DNA of 43,004 nt. It comes from Sinomonas gamaensis. GTDB taxonomy: Bacteria; Actinomycetota; Actinomycetes; Actinomycetales; Micrococcaceae. The position numbers and the translations under genes are program-made. Below the pieces are notes generated by a model, which did not search any database, was not told the origin of the DNA, and was given only the letters and a program-made list of their open reading frames with translations. This document shows, piece by piece, positions 1 to 12,451 of the stretch. The stretch lies in contig NZ_SSCL01000017.1 of the NCBI RefSeq assembly GCF_005876955.1, positions 1 through 43,004 of the forward strand, in the 5' to 3' direction. Position 1 is the first letter of the stretch, and each line of letters starts with the position of its first letter.

Positions 1-2
1 CC

Positions 3-1139
3 GGGGCCGTCTCCGAGGCCACCGCCGCCCGGCTCCTGCACGAGGCCGCCGACCTGGCCGCGGCCCCGGAGCTGCTGGGCGCCCTCCAGGCCGGGGACAT
101 CTCCTACCAGCACGCCAAGGCCATCCTGGACCAGACCCGCACCCTCCCGGCCCCGCACGGGGCAGCCTTCGCCCGCAAGGCCCTGGCCCGGGCCGTGACC
201 CGCACCGGGCGCCGCCGCACCCCCGCCGAGCTGCGCTCGTGCCTGCGCCGCCTCCGCGAGCACCTCCACCCCCAGACCCTCACCGCCCGCAAGGCCGCAG
301 CGGCCGCCGGGCGCGGGGTCTGGCTCGCACCCGAGCCCGACGGGATGTGCACCCTCACCGCCCGCCTGCCCGCCGAAGCCGCCCACGCCATCCACCACGG
401 CCTGGACCACGACGCCCGCACCGCCCGCACCGCCGGCGCCCCCGGCACCCTGGACCAGCTGCGCGCCGACGCCCTCGCCCACCGCCTCCTGGCCCGCCCC
501 GACGGCGCCCCCGCCTTCCAGGCCCGCATCGCCCTCACCATCCCCCTCACCCTCGCCCTCGGCGCAGAGCAGCCCGAGACAGCGGGCCCGCCGGACGCCG
601 AGGGGGCGCCGGACGCTGCGGGCGTGCCGGACGCCGAGGGGGCGCCGGAGGCGGCCGAGCTGGAGGGCTACGGGCCCATCGACCCCGCCACCGCCCGCCG
701 CCTGGCCGCCCTGGCCCCGAACTGGGAGCGGATCTTCGCCGACCCCGCCACCGGGGCCGCCCTGGGCGTCGGGCGCACCGCCTACCGGCCCCCCGCAGCC
801 CTGCGCCGCTACCTCGCCCACCGCGACCGCGGCTGCACCTTCCCCGGCTGCACCACCCCACCCCACCGCTGCGAACCCGACCACACCACCGAATGGCAGC
901 ACGGCGGCACCACCGACCCCCACAACCTCGCCCTACTCTGCCCGCGCCACCACGCCCTCAAATCCCTGCGCGCCTGGACCTACCAGCACACCACCGACCA
1001 GAACACCAACCACCACACCCTCACCTGGACCTCACCCCTCGGCCACACCCACACCACCGAACCCCACACCCCAAACCCCCCAGAACCCGAACCCCCACAA
1101 CCCCAACCCCCACAACACGACCAACCCCCACCCTTCTGA
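3..1139 (+). CDS. DUF222 / HNH endonuclease domain protein (5'-truncated)
   Basis: The reading frame is open from base 3, so the true start lies before the window. The upstream part (bases 3-650) is alpha-helical and Ala/Leu/Arg-rich like DUF222 of the 13E12-type repeat family. The C-terminal part carries an HNH nuclease core at about 830-960: two CxxC-like cysteines (CTFPGC), the HxxE-type EPDHTTEWQHGG segment, the Asn of DPHNLALLC, and the final CPRHHALK. A Pro/His/Thr/Gln-rich low-complexity tail follows (1000-1136). Family members are multicopy in actinobacteria, and their role is not settled (DNA cleavage is inferred from HNH). A 24-bp internal duplication sits between the two domains. 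Extreme G+C and the contig-edge position fit a repeated gene family that breaks assembly. Confidence 0.85.
   Translation, partial: GAVSEATAARLLHEAADLAAAPELLGALQAGDISYQHAKAILDQTRTLPAPHGAAFARKALARAVTRTGRRRTPAELRSCLRRLREHLHPQTLTARKAAAAAGRGVWLAPEPDGMCTLTARLPAEAAHAIHHGLDHDARTARTAGAPGTLDQLRADALAHRLLARPDGAPAFQARIALTIPLTLALGAEQPETAGPPDAEGAPDAAGVPDAEGAPEAAELEGYGPIDPATARRLAALAPNWERIFADPATGAALGVGRTAYRPPAALRRYLAHRDRGCTFPGCTTPPHRCEPDHTTEWQHGGTTDPHNLALLCPRHHALKSLRAWTYQHTTDQNTNHHTLTWTSPLGHTHTTEPHTPNPPEPEPPQPQPPQHDQPPPF
590..649 (+). repeat. 24-bp direct repeat inside the DUF222-HNH gene, period 36 bp
   Basis: Bases 590-613 and 626-649 are identical 24-mers starting GCCGGACGCCG. In the protein they give PDAEGAPDAAGV followed by PDAEGAPEAAEL, an in-frame 12-residue repeat in the linker between the DUF222 and HNH parts. 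The 36-bp period keeps the frame, so copy number could vary between paralogues. Confidence 0.8.
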
Positions 1140-1197
1140 CAGGGCGACTTCTCTGCGCGCATGCAGAATGTCGGGCGCATAGGGCAGAGTATTCTTC

Positions 1198-3609
1198 GTG
1201 ACTCAGCCCGCAGTTCCCGCTCCCGCACGCCCTCACCCAGACTCCGTGGCCCAGAAGATCAACGCGCTCATCGCCGAAGAACTCGGCGTGAAACCGTGGC
1301 AGGTGGCGGCGGCTGTCGGGCTGCTCGACGGCGGCTCAACCGTGCCGTTCATCGCCCGCTATCGCAAGGAGGTCACCGGAACCCTCGATGACGCGCAGTT
1401 GCGTGACCTCGAGGAGCGGCTGCGGTACCTCCGCGAGCTCGAGGAGCGCCGTGCTGCTGTGCTCGCGGCGATTCACGAACAAGGTGCGCTGACGGACCAG
1501 CTGCGCGACGCCGTCGAACGGGCGGCGACGAAGGCCGAACTCGAAGACCTCTACCTGCCCTACAAGTCGAAGCGCCGGACCAAGGCCCAGATCGCGCGGG
1601 AAGCAGGCCTCGAGCCGTTGGCTGACGCGATTATCAAGGATCCTTCGCGGGCACCGGAAGATGTTGCAGCCGAGTTCGTGAGCGATGAAAAGGGCGTGGC
1701 GACGGCCGCGGATGCTCTCGCGGGGGCGCGCGCCATTCTGATTGAACGCGTGGGCCAGGACACCGACCTCGTGCACGAACTCCGAGAGCGACTGTGGAAG
1801 CGGGGCAGGGCAAGTGCGCAGGCAGCAGAAGGTGCTACCGCGGAGCTCGCCGGAAAATACTCCGACTACGCCGACTACGTCCAACCGATTGAGAGCCTCC
1901 CCGGCCACCGCGTCCTCGCACTCCTGCGGGGCGAGCGGGAGGGCGCGCTGACCGTCACTCTCACTGAGGCAGATCCCCGCGATGAAGCGGGACTGGAGGA
2001 GGCCCGCGCGGGGTACGAGGCCGCCGTCGCCCATGCCCTCGGAATCCGGGGAGGGGACAGCCCCTCGGCCCGCTGGCTGTCGCAGACCGCGAGGATCGCG
2101 TGGCGGGGGCGGCTGCAGCCGCGTCTGGAAGCTGACCTCCGCGCCCGTCTGTTCGAGGCCGCGGAGGAGGAAGCCGTGCGGGTGTTCGCCGCGAACCTCC
2201 GAGACGTCCTCCTCGCGGCGCCGGCCGGCAACCGGGCTGTGCTCGGGCTCGACCCGGGGCTGCGCACGGGGGTGAAGGTCGCCGTCGTCGACCGCACGGG
2301 CAAGGTGGTGGACACGGCGACGATCTATCCGCACGCCCCCGCGAACAAGTGGAAGGAGTCGCTCGCCACGCTTGAGGCCCTCTCCGTCAAACACAGGATC
2401 GAGCTCGTGGCGGTCGGCAACGGCACCGCGAGCCGCGAAACGGACCGTCTCGCAGGGGAGCTGCTCTCGCGTCTCGCCGAGCGCGCTGGAGAGGGCACTG
2501 CCCTGAAGCCCGCGAAGGTCATCGTGTCCGAGGCTGGGGCGTCGGTGTACTCGGCGTCGGCGCTGGCGTCGTCGGAGCTCCCCGACCTCGACGTTTCGCT
2601 CCGCGGCGCCGTCTCGATCGCGCGGCGGCTCCAGGACCCTCTCGCCGAGCTCGTCAAGATCGAGCCGAAGTCGATCGGAGTCGGCCAGTACCAACACGAC
2701 CTCACCCCTGCGAAGCTTGATCGCTCGCTCGAGGCGGTGGTCGAGGACTGCGTGAACGCGGTGGGCGTGGACGTCAACACCGCCTCGCCTTCGCTCCTTT
2801 CCCGGGTCGCCGGCGTTGGCCCTCTCCTCAGCCGCAGCATCGTCGAATATCGCGATGCGAATGGGCCGTTCGCGACCCGCTCGGAGCTCAAGAAGGTCCC
2901 ACGTCTGGGTGCGAAGGCCTTCGAGCAGTGCGCAGGCTTCCTCCGCATCACGGGCGGTGCTGAGCCCCTCGACGCTTCTGCCGTTCATCCCGAGGCCTAC
3001 GGCCTGGCGCACCGGATCCTCAAGGCAGCGGGTGGCACCTCGGCGGTAACTGGCCTGGACCCTGCCCAGTTCGCCGACGAGCGCTTCGGCGTCCCCACGG
3101 TCAAGGACGTCATGGCCGAACTCGTCCGGCCTGGGCGAGATCCGCGGCCCGAGTTCGTCACGGCTGCCCTCAAGGAGGGAGTGGAGAAGATCGGCGACCT
3201 CAAGCCGGGCATGATCCTCGAGGGCACGGTATCGAATGTGGCCGCGTTTGGCGCGTTTGTGGACATTGGTGTGCACCAGGACGGGCTGGTCCATGTGTCC
3301 GCGATGAGTTCGAAGTTTGTCTCCGATCCACGCGAGGTCGTCAAGTCCGGCCAAGTGGTCAAGGTCAAGGTCCTCGACGTCGATGTGCCGCGCAAGCGCA
3401 TTTCGCTGACGCTCAGGCTCGACGACGACGCGACGGCCGAACGGCCGGTGCGTGCCGAGCGTCCGGCCCGCGGCGACCGACCGGCGCGCGCAGGCGCCCA
3501 AGGCAAGGGAGCCCAAGCCAAGGGAAGCCAAGGCAAGGGCACTCAGGGCAAGGGAGCGCCGGACACGGCTCTTGCGGAGGCGCTGAGGAGGGCGGGGCTC
3601 ACCAAGTGA
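1198..3609 (+). CDS. tex: Tex family transcription accessory protein / S1 RNA-binding protein
   Basis: The 803-residue protein matches the whole Tex architecture: N-terminal helical Tex_N (FIARYRKEVTGTLDD near residue 45), a YqgF/RNase H-like domain starting at VLGLDPGLRTGVKVAVVD (about residue 340), helix-hairpin-helix repeats (SRVAGVGPLLSRSIVEYRD, about 530-610), and a C-terminal S1 domain (MILEGTVSNVAAFGAFVDIG, about 670-745). Tex binds nucleic acid and is thought to act in transcription or RNA turnover. After S1 there is a basic, Gly/Gln/Lys-rich repeat tail. The GTG start at 1198 has no purine-rich ribosome site before it (ATTCTTC), but a CAGAGT hexamer lies 8-13 bases upstream, so a leaderless mRNA is plausible. 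Its stop overlaps the next gene. Confidence 0.95.
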   Translation: MTQPAVPAPARPHPDSVAQKINALIAEELGVKPWQVAAAVGLLDGGSTVPFIARYRKEVTGTLDDAQLRDLEERLRYLRELEERRAAVLAAIHEQGALTDQLRDAVERAATKAELEDLYLPYKSKRRTKAQIAREAGLEPLADAIIKDPSRAPEDVAAEFVSDEKGVATAADALAGARAILIERVGQDTDLVHELRERLWKRGRASAQAAEGATAELAGKYSDYADYVQPIESLPGHRVLALLRGEREGALTVTLTEADPRDEAGLEEARAGYEAAVAHALGIRGGDSPSARWLSQTARIAWRGRLQPRLEADLRARLFEAAEEEAVRVFAANLRDVLLAAPAGNRAVLGLDPGLRTGVKVAVVDRTGKVVDTATIYPHAPANKWKESLATLEALSVKHRIELVAVGNGTASRETDRLAGELLSRLAERAGEGTALKPAKVIVSEAGASVYSASALASSELPDLDVSLRGAVSIARRLQDPLAELVKIEPKSIGVGQYQHDLTPAKLDRSLEAVVEDCVNAVGVDVNTASPSLLSRVAGVGPLLSRSIVEYRDANGPFATRSELKKVPRLGAKAFEQCAGFLRITGGAEPLDASAVHPEAYGLAHRILKAAGGTSAVTGLDPAQFADERFGVPTVKDVMAELVRPGRDPRPEFVTAALKEGVEKIGDLKPGMILEGTVSNVAAFGAFVDIGVHQDGLVHVSAMSSKFVSDPREVVKSGQVVKVKVLDVDVPRKRISLTLRLDDDATAERPVRAERPARGDRPARAGAQGKGAQAKGSQGKGTQGKGAPDTALAEALRRAGLTK
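3495..3562 (+). repeat. Degenerate GKG/AKG-coding repeats in the Tex C-terminal tail
   Basis: The end of tex repeats a degenerate 12-15 bp unit containing CAAGGCAAGG or CAGGGCAAGG. It encodes a tail of AQGKG, AQAKG, SQGKG and TQGKG. The tail is positively charged and probably disordered. It may add non-specific nucleic-acid affinity; this is inference from composition. Confidence 0.65.
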
Positions 3610-4223
3610 CGGCTCCCGTGCTCATCACCGGGCGCCGCGCGGTCCTTCGCGACTGGACCCCGGAGGATATCGAGGCGTACCGCCGCTGGATCGTGCCGCC
3701 TGCAGACGGAGGGGTGCACGAGTGGCAGCTCTTCGACGGTCCTTTCTATTCGCGGTGGACGGCCGAGGGGGCGAACCGCTGGTGTGACGGCCTCCTTCGC
3801 AAGGCGTACGACGGCGCGTGGCCGGCGGTGCGCGAGAACCTCGCCATCGCGGATGCTGACTCGGGCGAATTCGTGGGGCAGGTCTCCTGGTATTGGGAGG
3901 AGAAGCCGACCGAGCCCGACGCCGAAGGAACTCGCCTTCTGCCCTGGCGCCGGCTCGGGCTTGTGGTATTCGATCCTTCGCACTGGTCCGGTGGATACGG
4001 CACGGAGGCGTTCGGGCTCTGGACCACGTACTTGTTCTCAGCAACGGACAGCAACCGTCTGGACTTCGCGACGTGGAGCGGGAACGTCGGAATGTGCCGG
4101 GTGGGGCAGAAGCTGGGATTCACGGAAGAAGCGAGGTATCGCAAGGCACGGCAGGTCCGCGGCGAGCTGTACGACGCGGTCGTGTATGGGGTTCTGCGGG
4201 AGGAATGGACAGCCGTGCGCTGA
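3606..4223 (+). CDS. GNAT family N-acetyltransferase (RimJ/RimL-like)
   Basis: The 205-residue product begins VTAPVLITGRRAVLRDWTPEDIEAYRRW, typical of RimJ/RimL-type GNAT enzymes, which move an acetyl group from acetyl-CoA to an amine. The later part LGLVVFDPSHWSGGYGTEAFGLWTTYLF resembles the acetyl-CoA-binding loop and following helix (a variant of Q/RxxGxG/A), and NVGMCRVGQKLGFTEEARYRKARQ is the usual end of the fold. The GTG start overlaps the tex stop as GTGA, so it is probably translationally coupled to tex. The substrate cannot be named from sequence; protein N-termini or small amines are both possible. Confidence 0.85.
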   Translation: MTAPVLITGRRAVLRDWTPEDIEAYRRWIVPPADGGVHEWQLFDGPFYSRWTAEGANRWCDGLLRKAYDGAWPAVRENLAIADADSGEFVGQVSWYWEEKPTEPDAEGTRLLPWRRLGLVVFDPSHWSGGYGTEAFGLWTTYLFSATDSNRLDFATWSGNVGMCRVGQKLGFTEEARYRKARQVRGELYDAVVYGVLREEWTAVR

Positions 4224-4254
4224 GGTCATGAGTGCTGAAGGGTTTGCTACCGGG

Positions 4255-4290
4255 CCGCGCCGCATAGCAGAATTGGTCTGTGCGGCGCGG
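4255..4290 (+). terminator. GC-rich hairpin after the acetyltransferase gene, possible terminator
   Basis: A perfect 10-bp stem pairs CCGCGCCGCA (4255-4264) with TGCGGCGCGG (4281-4290) across a 16-base loop. No T tract follows. It lies between the GNAT stop and the glycine riboswitch, so a weak or factor-assisted terminator is the simplest reading; an operator is possible. Confidence 0.45.
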
Positions 4291-4325
4291 TCGCACGCCC
4301 ATAACTGAACAAGCCTCTGATCTGC

Positions 4326-4512
4326 GGCGGGAGAGTCCTGCGAGCATGAGCAAGCAGGCGCCGTAGGAGCAACACCTCCCCAGGAATCTCTCAGGCACCT
4401 GTACCGCCGCGGCAAGGCGCCTCTGGAAAGCAGCCCAGTTCCCGCTGGGCTCACCGACGGTGCAAGCCGGCCTGCAAGGTCGGTGGAATCTCTCAGGTCC
4501 CATACAGAGCGG
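4326..4512 (+). ncRNA. Tandem (two-aptamer) glycine riboswitch
   Basis: Both aptamers show the conserved glycine riboswitch core. Aptamer I (4326-4408): GGCGG/CCGCC P1, GGGAGAG, GCGCCGTAGGAGCAACACC, and GGAATCTCTCAGGCACC. Aptamer II (about 4419-4512): CTCTG/CAGAG P1 (4421-4425 with 4505-4509), CACCGACGGTGCAAGCC, and GGAATCTCTCAGGTCCC. A short linker joins them. The closing helix of aptamer II is immediately followed by the purine-rich CGGGGAGGAA ribosome site of gcvP, so glycine binding could act on translation start; no clear terminator is visible in the platform. In this family glycine normally switches gcv expression on. Confidence 0.95.
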
Positions 4513-4527
4513 GGAGGAACGCAATCC

Positions 4528-7428
<2,901 letters not shown>

Positions 7429-7437
7429 GGACCACCG

Positions 7438-8616
7438 ATGACTGCAGAACCTCAGGCCGCCCCCCATACAGCGACCGAGAAGCGCACGGCGCTCTACCAC
7501 CAGCACGCCGCCCTCGGCGCGAGCTTCACCGACTTCGGCGGATGGCAGATGCCGCTCAAGTACGGTTCCGAGCTCGCCGAGCACCGCGCCGTCCGCGAGA
7601 CGGCCGGCCTGTTCGACCTCTCCCACATGGGCGAGGTCTGGGCCACCGGACCGAACGCGGGCGCGTTCCTCGACTACGCTCTTGTCGGCAAGCTCTCCGC
7701 CGTCGCGGTGGGCAAGGCCAAGTACTCGCTCATCTGCGCCGAGGACGGCGGCATCATCGACGACCTCATCGTCTACCGCGTGGCCGAGGACGACTTCCTC
7801 GTGGTCCCCAACGCGGGCAACGCCGCCATCGTCGCTGCCGAACTCGACTCCCGCCTTGCCGCCTTCGGGCGGGAAGGCGTGGCGCTGCGCGATGCGAGCG
7901 TCGAGACCTCCCTCATCGCCGTGCAGGGGCCGAACGCCCAGGACATCGTCCTTCAGCTGTTCCCGGCCGAGCACGCCGAGGCCGTTACCGGACTCAAGTA
8001 CTACGCGGCTGTTGAACTCGAGGCCCAGCTCGAAGCAGGGAGCGTTCCCGTGCTTCTAGCACGCACGGGCTACACGGGCGAAGACGGCTTCGAGCTCTTC
8101 GTCGCCAACGGCCGGGCGGCTGAGCTCTGGACCGCCGTCCGCGAAGCCGGCGAAAGCCGCGGGCTCGTCCCGTGCGGTCTCGCCGCGCGCGACTCGCTGC
8201 GTCTCGAGGCGGGCATGCCGCTCTACGGCAATGAGCTCTCCCGTGACGTGACGCCGTTCGAGGCGGGCCTCGGCGCCGTCGTTGCCCTCAAGTCCAAGGA
8301 AGGCGACTTCGTTGGTCGCGCGGCCTTGCAGGCGAAGAAGGACGACGGCGCTGGCACCACGAGCGGCAGGCGCCTCGTGGGCCTTCGCGGCCTCGGGCGA
8401 CGTGCCGCCCGCTCGCACTACGCCGTGCTCAAGGACGGCCAACAGGTCGGCGAGGTGACTTCGGGTCAGCCGAGCCCCACGCTCGGCTACCCGGTCGCGC
8501 TCGCCTATGTCGACGTCGAACTCGCCGAGCCGGGCACCCAGCTGGATGTGGACCTCCGCGGCAAAGCGGAGCCGTTCGAGGTTGTAGCACTCCCGTTCTA
8601 CAAGCGTGAAAGGTAA
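7438..8616 (+). CDS. gcvT: Aminomethyltransferase, glycine cleavage T protein
   Basis: The 392-residue protein carries the GcvT signature at the N-terminus (FTDFGGWQMPLKYGSELAEHRAVRETAGLFDLSHMGEV), followed by the GcvT N and C domains (ARTGYTGEDGFELF near 205; SLRLEAGMPLYGNEL near 265). It releases ammonia from aminomethyl-lipoyl GcvH and transfers the one-carbon unit to tetrahydrofolate, giving 5,10-methylene-THF. An AAGGA site sits at the correct spacing, overlapping the gcvP stop region; the gap is 9 bases. The methylene-THF made here is the co-substrate of the GlyA encoded two genes downstream, which links the operon metabolically. Confidence 0.96.
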   Translation: MTAEPQAAPHTATEKRTALYHQHAALGASFTDFGGWQMPLKYGSELAEHRAVRETAGLFDLSHMGEVWATGPNAGAFLDYALVGKLSAVAVGKAKYSLICAEDGGIIDDLIVYRVAEDDFLVVPNAGNAAIVAAELDSRLAAFGREGVALRDASVETSLIAVQGPNAQDIVLQLFPAEHAEAVTGLKYYAAVELEAQLEAGSVPVLLARTGYTGEDGFELFVANGRAAELWTAVREAGESRGLVPCGLAARDSLRLEAGMPLYGNELSRDVTPFEAGLGAVVALKSKEGDFVGRAALQAKKDDGAGTTSGRRLVGLRGLGRRAARSHYAVLKDGQQVGEVTSGQPSPTLGYPVALAYVDVELAEPGTQLDVDLRGKAEPFEVVALPFYKRER

Positions 8617-8619
8617 CCC

Positions 8620-9000
8620 ATGAGCAAGATTCAGAATGGCCTCCGGTATTCGGAGGAGCACGAGTGGCTCGACACAGAGTCCGCCCCCGCCAAGGTCGGT
8701 GTCTCCGCCGTCGCCGCTGACGCGCTGGGAGACGTGGTCTACCTGGACCTGCCCGAGGTGGGCAGCGAGGTGACCGCGGGGTCGACGTGTGGGGAGATCG
8801 AGTCGACGAAGAGCGTCTCGGACCTGTATTCGCCCGTGTCCGGGACAATCGTGGAGGTCAATCAGGAGGCGATCGACAACCCTGCGCTGGTCAATGAGGA
8901 CCCGTACGGGGCCGGGTGGCTGTTCACAGTCGAGGTGACTTCTGAGGGCCCGCTGCTCTCCGCGGAGGAGTACGCGTCGAAGAACGGGGGCGAGCTGTGA
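8620..9000 (+). CDS. gcvH: Glycine cleavage system H protein (lipoyl carrier)
   Basis: The 126-residue product matches GcvH from end to end: [10 protein letters not shown] near the start, [15 protein letters not shown], the lipoylation motif [15 protein letters not shown] with K64 as the lipoyl-lysine, and [15 protein letters not shown] at the end. It shuttles the aminomethyl intermediate between GcvP and GcvT and is re-oxidised by lipoamide dehydrogenase (gcvL), which is not in this window. The gap after gcvT is 3 bases, and its stop overlaps glyA as GTGA. Confidence 0.97.
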   Translation: MSKIQNGLRYSEEHEWLDTESAPAKVGVSAVAADALGDVVYLDLPEVGSEVTAGSTCGEIESTKSVSDLYSPVSGTIVEVNQEAIDNPALVNEDPYGAGWLFTVEVTSEGPLLSAEEYASKNGGEL

Positions 9001-10328
9001 ACGCCGCGCCATCCCAGCAGGCAGCTCAGCAGTTCCAGCAGGTCCGCTCCGCGTCCCTCGACGCTGACATCTCCCAGCTCGACCCGGAGATCGCGGCGAG
9101 CATCGACGCTGAGCTCGCCCGCCAGCGCGGGGGCCTGGAGATGATCGCATCGGAGAACCACACGGCGTTCGCGGTGATGCAGGCGCAGGGCTCGGTGCTG
9201 ACGAACAAGTACGCCGAGGGTTACCCGGGCAAGCGGTACTACGGCGGCTGCGAGAACGTGGACGTGATCGAGCAGCTCGCGATCGACCGTGTCAAGGCGC
9301 TCTTCGGGGCCGGGTTCGCCAACGTCCAGCCGCACTCGGGCGCGCAGGCGAACGCCTCGGTCATGCATGCCCTGCTCAAGCCGGGCGACACGATCATGGG
9401 CCTGAACCTGGCCCACGGCGGGCACCTCACGCACGGGATGCGGATCAACTTCTCCGGCCGGCTGTACAACGTGATCCCGTACCAGGTGCGCGAGGACGAC
9501 CACCGGATCGACATGGCCGAGGTCGAGCGCCTCGCCAAGGAGCACCGGCCGCAGCTGATCGTGGCCGGCTGGTCCGCGTATGCCCGGCAGCTGGACTTCG
9601 CCGAGTTCCGCCGGATCGCCGACGAGGTCGGGGCCTACCTGATGGTGGACATGGCGCACTTCGCTGGCCTCGTCGCCGCGGGCCTGCACCCCAGCCCGGT
9701 CCCGCACGCCCACGTCACCACCTCGACCACGCACAAGACCCTCGCGGGTCCGCGCGGCGGGATCATCCTCACCAACGATGCGGACATCGCCAAGAAGATC
9801 AACTCGGCCGTGTTCCCGGGCCAGCAGGGCGGCCCGCTCGAGCACGTGATCGCTGGCAAGGCGATCGCGTTCAAGATCGCCGCCTCCGAGGAGTTCCGCG
9901 AGCGGATGGAGCGCGTCCTGGCGGGGGCGAAGATCATCGCCGAGAGGCTCACGGCCGAGGACGTGAAGGCCAAGGGCGTCGGCGTGGTCTCCGGCGGCAC
10001 CGACGTGCACCTGGTGCTGGTAGACCTGCGCAACGCGGACTTGGACGGGCAGCAGGCCGAGGACCGGCTGGCCGCCATCGAGATCACGGTCAACCGCAAC
10101 GCGGTCCCGTTCGACCCGCGCCCGCCCATGGTCACTTCTGGGCTGCGGATCGGCACCCCGGCCCTGGCGACCCGCGGCTTCGGGGAGGCAGCGTTCCGGG
10201 AGGTCGCGGACATCATCGCCGAGGCCCTCATCGCCGGTCCCGACGAGGACCTGAGCCCGCTCAGGGCCCGTGTCGAGGCCCTGGCTGCCGCCCACCCGCT
10301 CTACCCGGGCGTCGCCAACCTCGCCTAG
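8997..10328 (+). CDS. glyA: Serine hydroxymethyltransferase
   Basis: The 443-residue PLP enzyme interconverts serine and glycine using methylene-THF. Motifs seen: [47 protein letters not shown], and the PLP-lysine motif [15 protein letters not shown] with K247. The GTG start overlaps the gcvH stop, and the N-terminal 25 residues are a Gln/Ala-rich extension ahead of the conserved fold. Placed behind gcvPTH, it can condense glycine-derived methylene-THF with a second glycine to give serine, which SdaA then deaminates. Many actinobacteria carry a second glyA elsewhere; this copy looks dedicated to glycine breakdown (inference). Confidence 0.96.
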   Translation: MNAAPSQQAAQQFQQVRSASLDADISQLDPEIAASIDAELARQRGGLEMIASENHTAFAVMQAQGSVLTNKYAEGYPGKRYYGGCENVDVIEQLAIDRVKALFGAGFANVQPHSGAQANASVMHALLKPGDTIMGLNLAHGGHLTHGMRINFSGRLYNVIPYQVREDDHRIDMAEVERLAKEHRPQLIVAGWSAYARQLDFAEFRRIADEVGAYLMVDMAHFAGLVAAGLHPSPVPHAHVTTSTTHKTLAGPRGGIILTNDADIAKKINSAVFPGQQGGPLEHVIAGKAIAFKIAASEEFRERMERVLAGAKIIAERLTAEDVKAKGVGVVSGGTDVHLVLVDLRNADLDGQQAEDRLAAIEITVNRNAVPFDPRPPMVTSGLRIGTPALATRGFGEAAFREVADIIAEALIAGPDEDLSPLRARVEALAAAHPLYPGVANLA

Positions 10329-10360
10329 GCGAACGCCTCCTCAGCAGGAAGGAATCCGAC

Positions 10361-11776
<1,416 letters not shown>

Positions 11777-11791
11777 TTCAGCCTGCTGAAC

Positions 11792-12352
11792 CTAGGCCTT
11801 CGCATGCTGCCCTTCGGCGATTTCCTCGAGCATCTTCGAGCAGAACGCCTCGAGGTCGTCCGGCTTGCGGGACGTCGTCAGGCCGCGGTCGGTGACCACC
11901 TCGCGGTCCACCCAGTTCGCGCCGGCGTTCTTCAGATCCGTCTGCAGCGAGGGGTATGACGTCATTTCGCGGCCCTGAACGGCGCCGGCCTCGATGAGGA
12001 TCCACGGCCCGTGGCAGATGGCGGCGATCGGCTTGCCGGCGTCCACGAAGGCCTTCACGAACTCGACGCCCTTCTGCTCGATCCGCATCTTGTCGGCATT
12101 CACGGTGCCGCCCGGCAGAACGAGCGCGTCGAAGTCGTTGGGGTCTGCCTGATCAAGAGTGACGTCCACAGGGAACGACTCGCCGTGATCCCAGTCGCCC
12201 TTCATGGCCTGGATCTGACCCTCCTGGGGCGAGACGAGGGCCGGATCGCCGCCGGCTTCCTGAACCGCCTTCCACGGCTCGGTCAGCTCGACCTGCTCCA
12301 CACCGCTGGTCAGAAGGAACGCGACTTTCTTGCCTTTGATGTTGTTCGCCAT
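11792..12352 (-). CDS. DJ-1/PfpI family type 1 glutamine amidotransferase-like protein
   Basis: The 186-residue protein has the DJ-1/PfpI fold: KKVAFLLTSGVEQVELTEPWKAV at the N-terminus (conserved acidic residue in the first helix), DALVLPGGTVNADKMR, and the nucleophile elbow IAAICHGPWILIEAG with C113-H114. Members include general stress protein 18-like proteins, glyoxalase III/deglycase candidates and proteases; the exact activity cannot be set from sequence. It converges on sdaA with a gap of 15 bases and is divergent from the FemAB-type gene. The ribosome site (GACGGGAT) is weak. Confidence 0.88.
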   Translation of the reverse strand: MANNIKGKKVAFLLTSGVEQVELTEPWKAVQEAGGDPALVSPQEGQIQAMKGDWDHGESFPVDVTLDQADPNDFDALVLPGGTVNADKMRIEQKGVEFVKAFVDAGKPIAAICHGPWILIEAGAVQGREMTSYPSLQTDLKNAGANWVDREVVTDRGLTTSRKPDDLEAFCSKMLEEIAEGQHAKA

Positions 12353-12403
12353 ATCCCGTCGCTACCCACTCGCGGCGCGGCAAACCCCCGACGCGCCGAC
12401 GAC

Positions 12404-12451
12404 TACACTGGCCTAGGCCCCCGAGACCCGACCGAAGGGAAGCACCCCACG
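12404..12451 (+). promoter_or_regulatory. Promoter -10 and leader of the FemAB-type gene
   Basis: TACACT at 12404-12409 is a good TAnnnT -10 element; the -35 position (about 12381-12386, CAAACC) is poor. A GAAGGGA ribosome site lies at 12434-12440. The 98-base gap between this gene and the divergent DJ-1 gene must hold both promoters. Confidence 0.5.

Noticed and set aside
1000-1136. C/A-rich repeats at the end of the DUF222-HNH gene as a CRISPR or satellite array.
   Set aside because: No regular unit or spacer; it is low-complexity coding sequence for a Pro/His/Thr/Gln tail.
4483-4527. Upstream GTG start for gcvP.
   Set aside because: It lies within aptamer II of the glycine riboswitch; the ribosome site follows it.
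11777-11790. TTCAG/CTGAA hairpin between sdaA and the DJ-1 gene as a terminator.
   Set aside because: Only five base pairs and no T tract.
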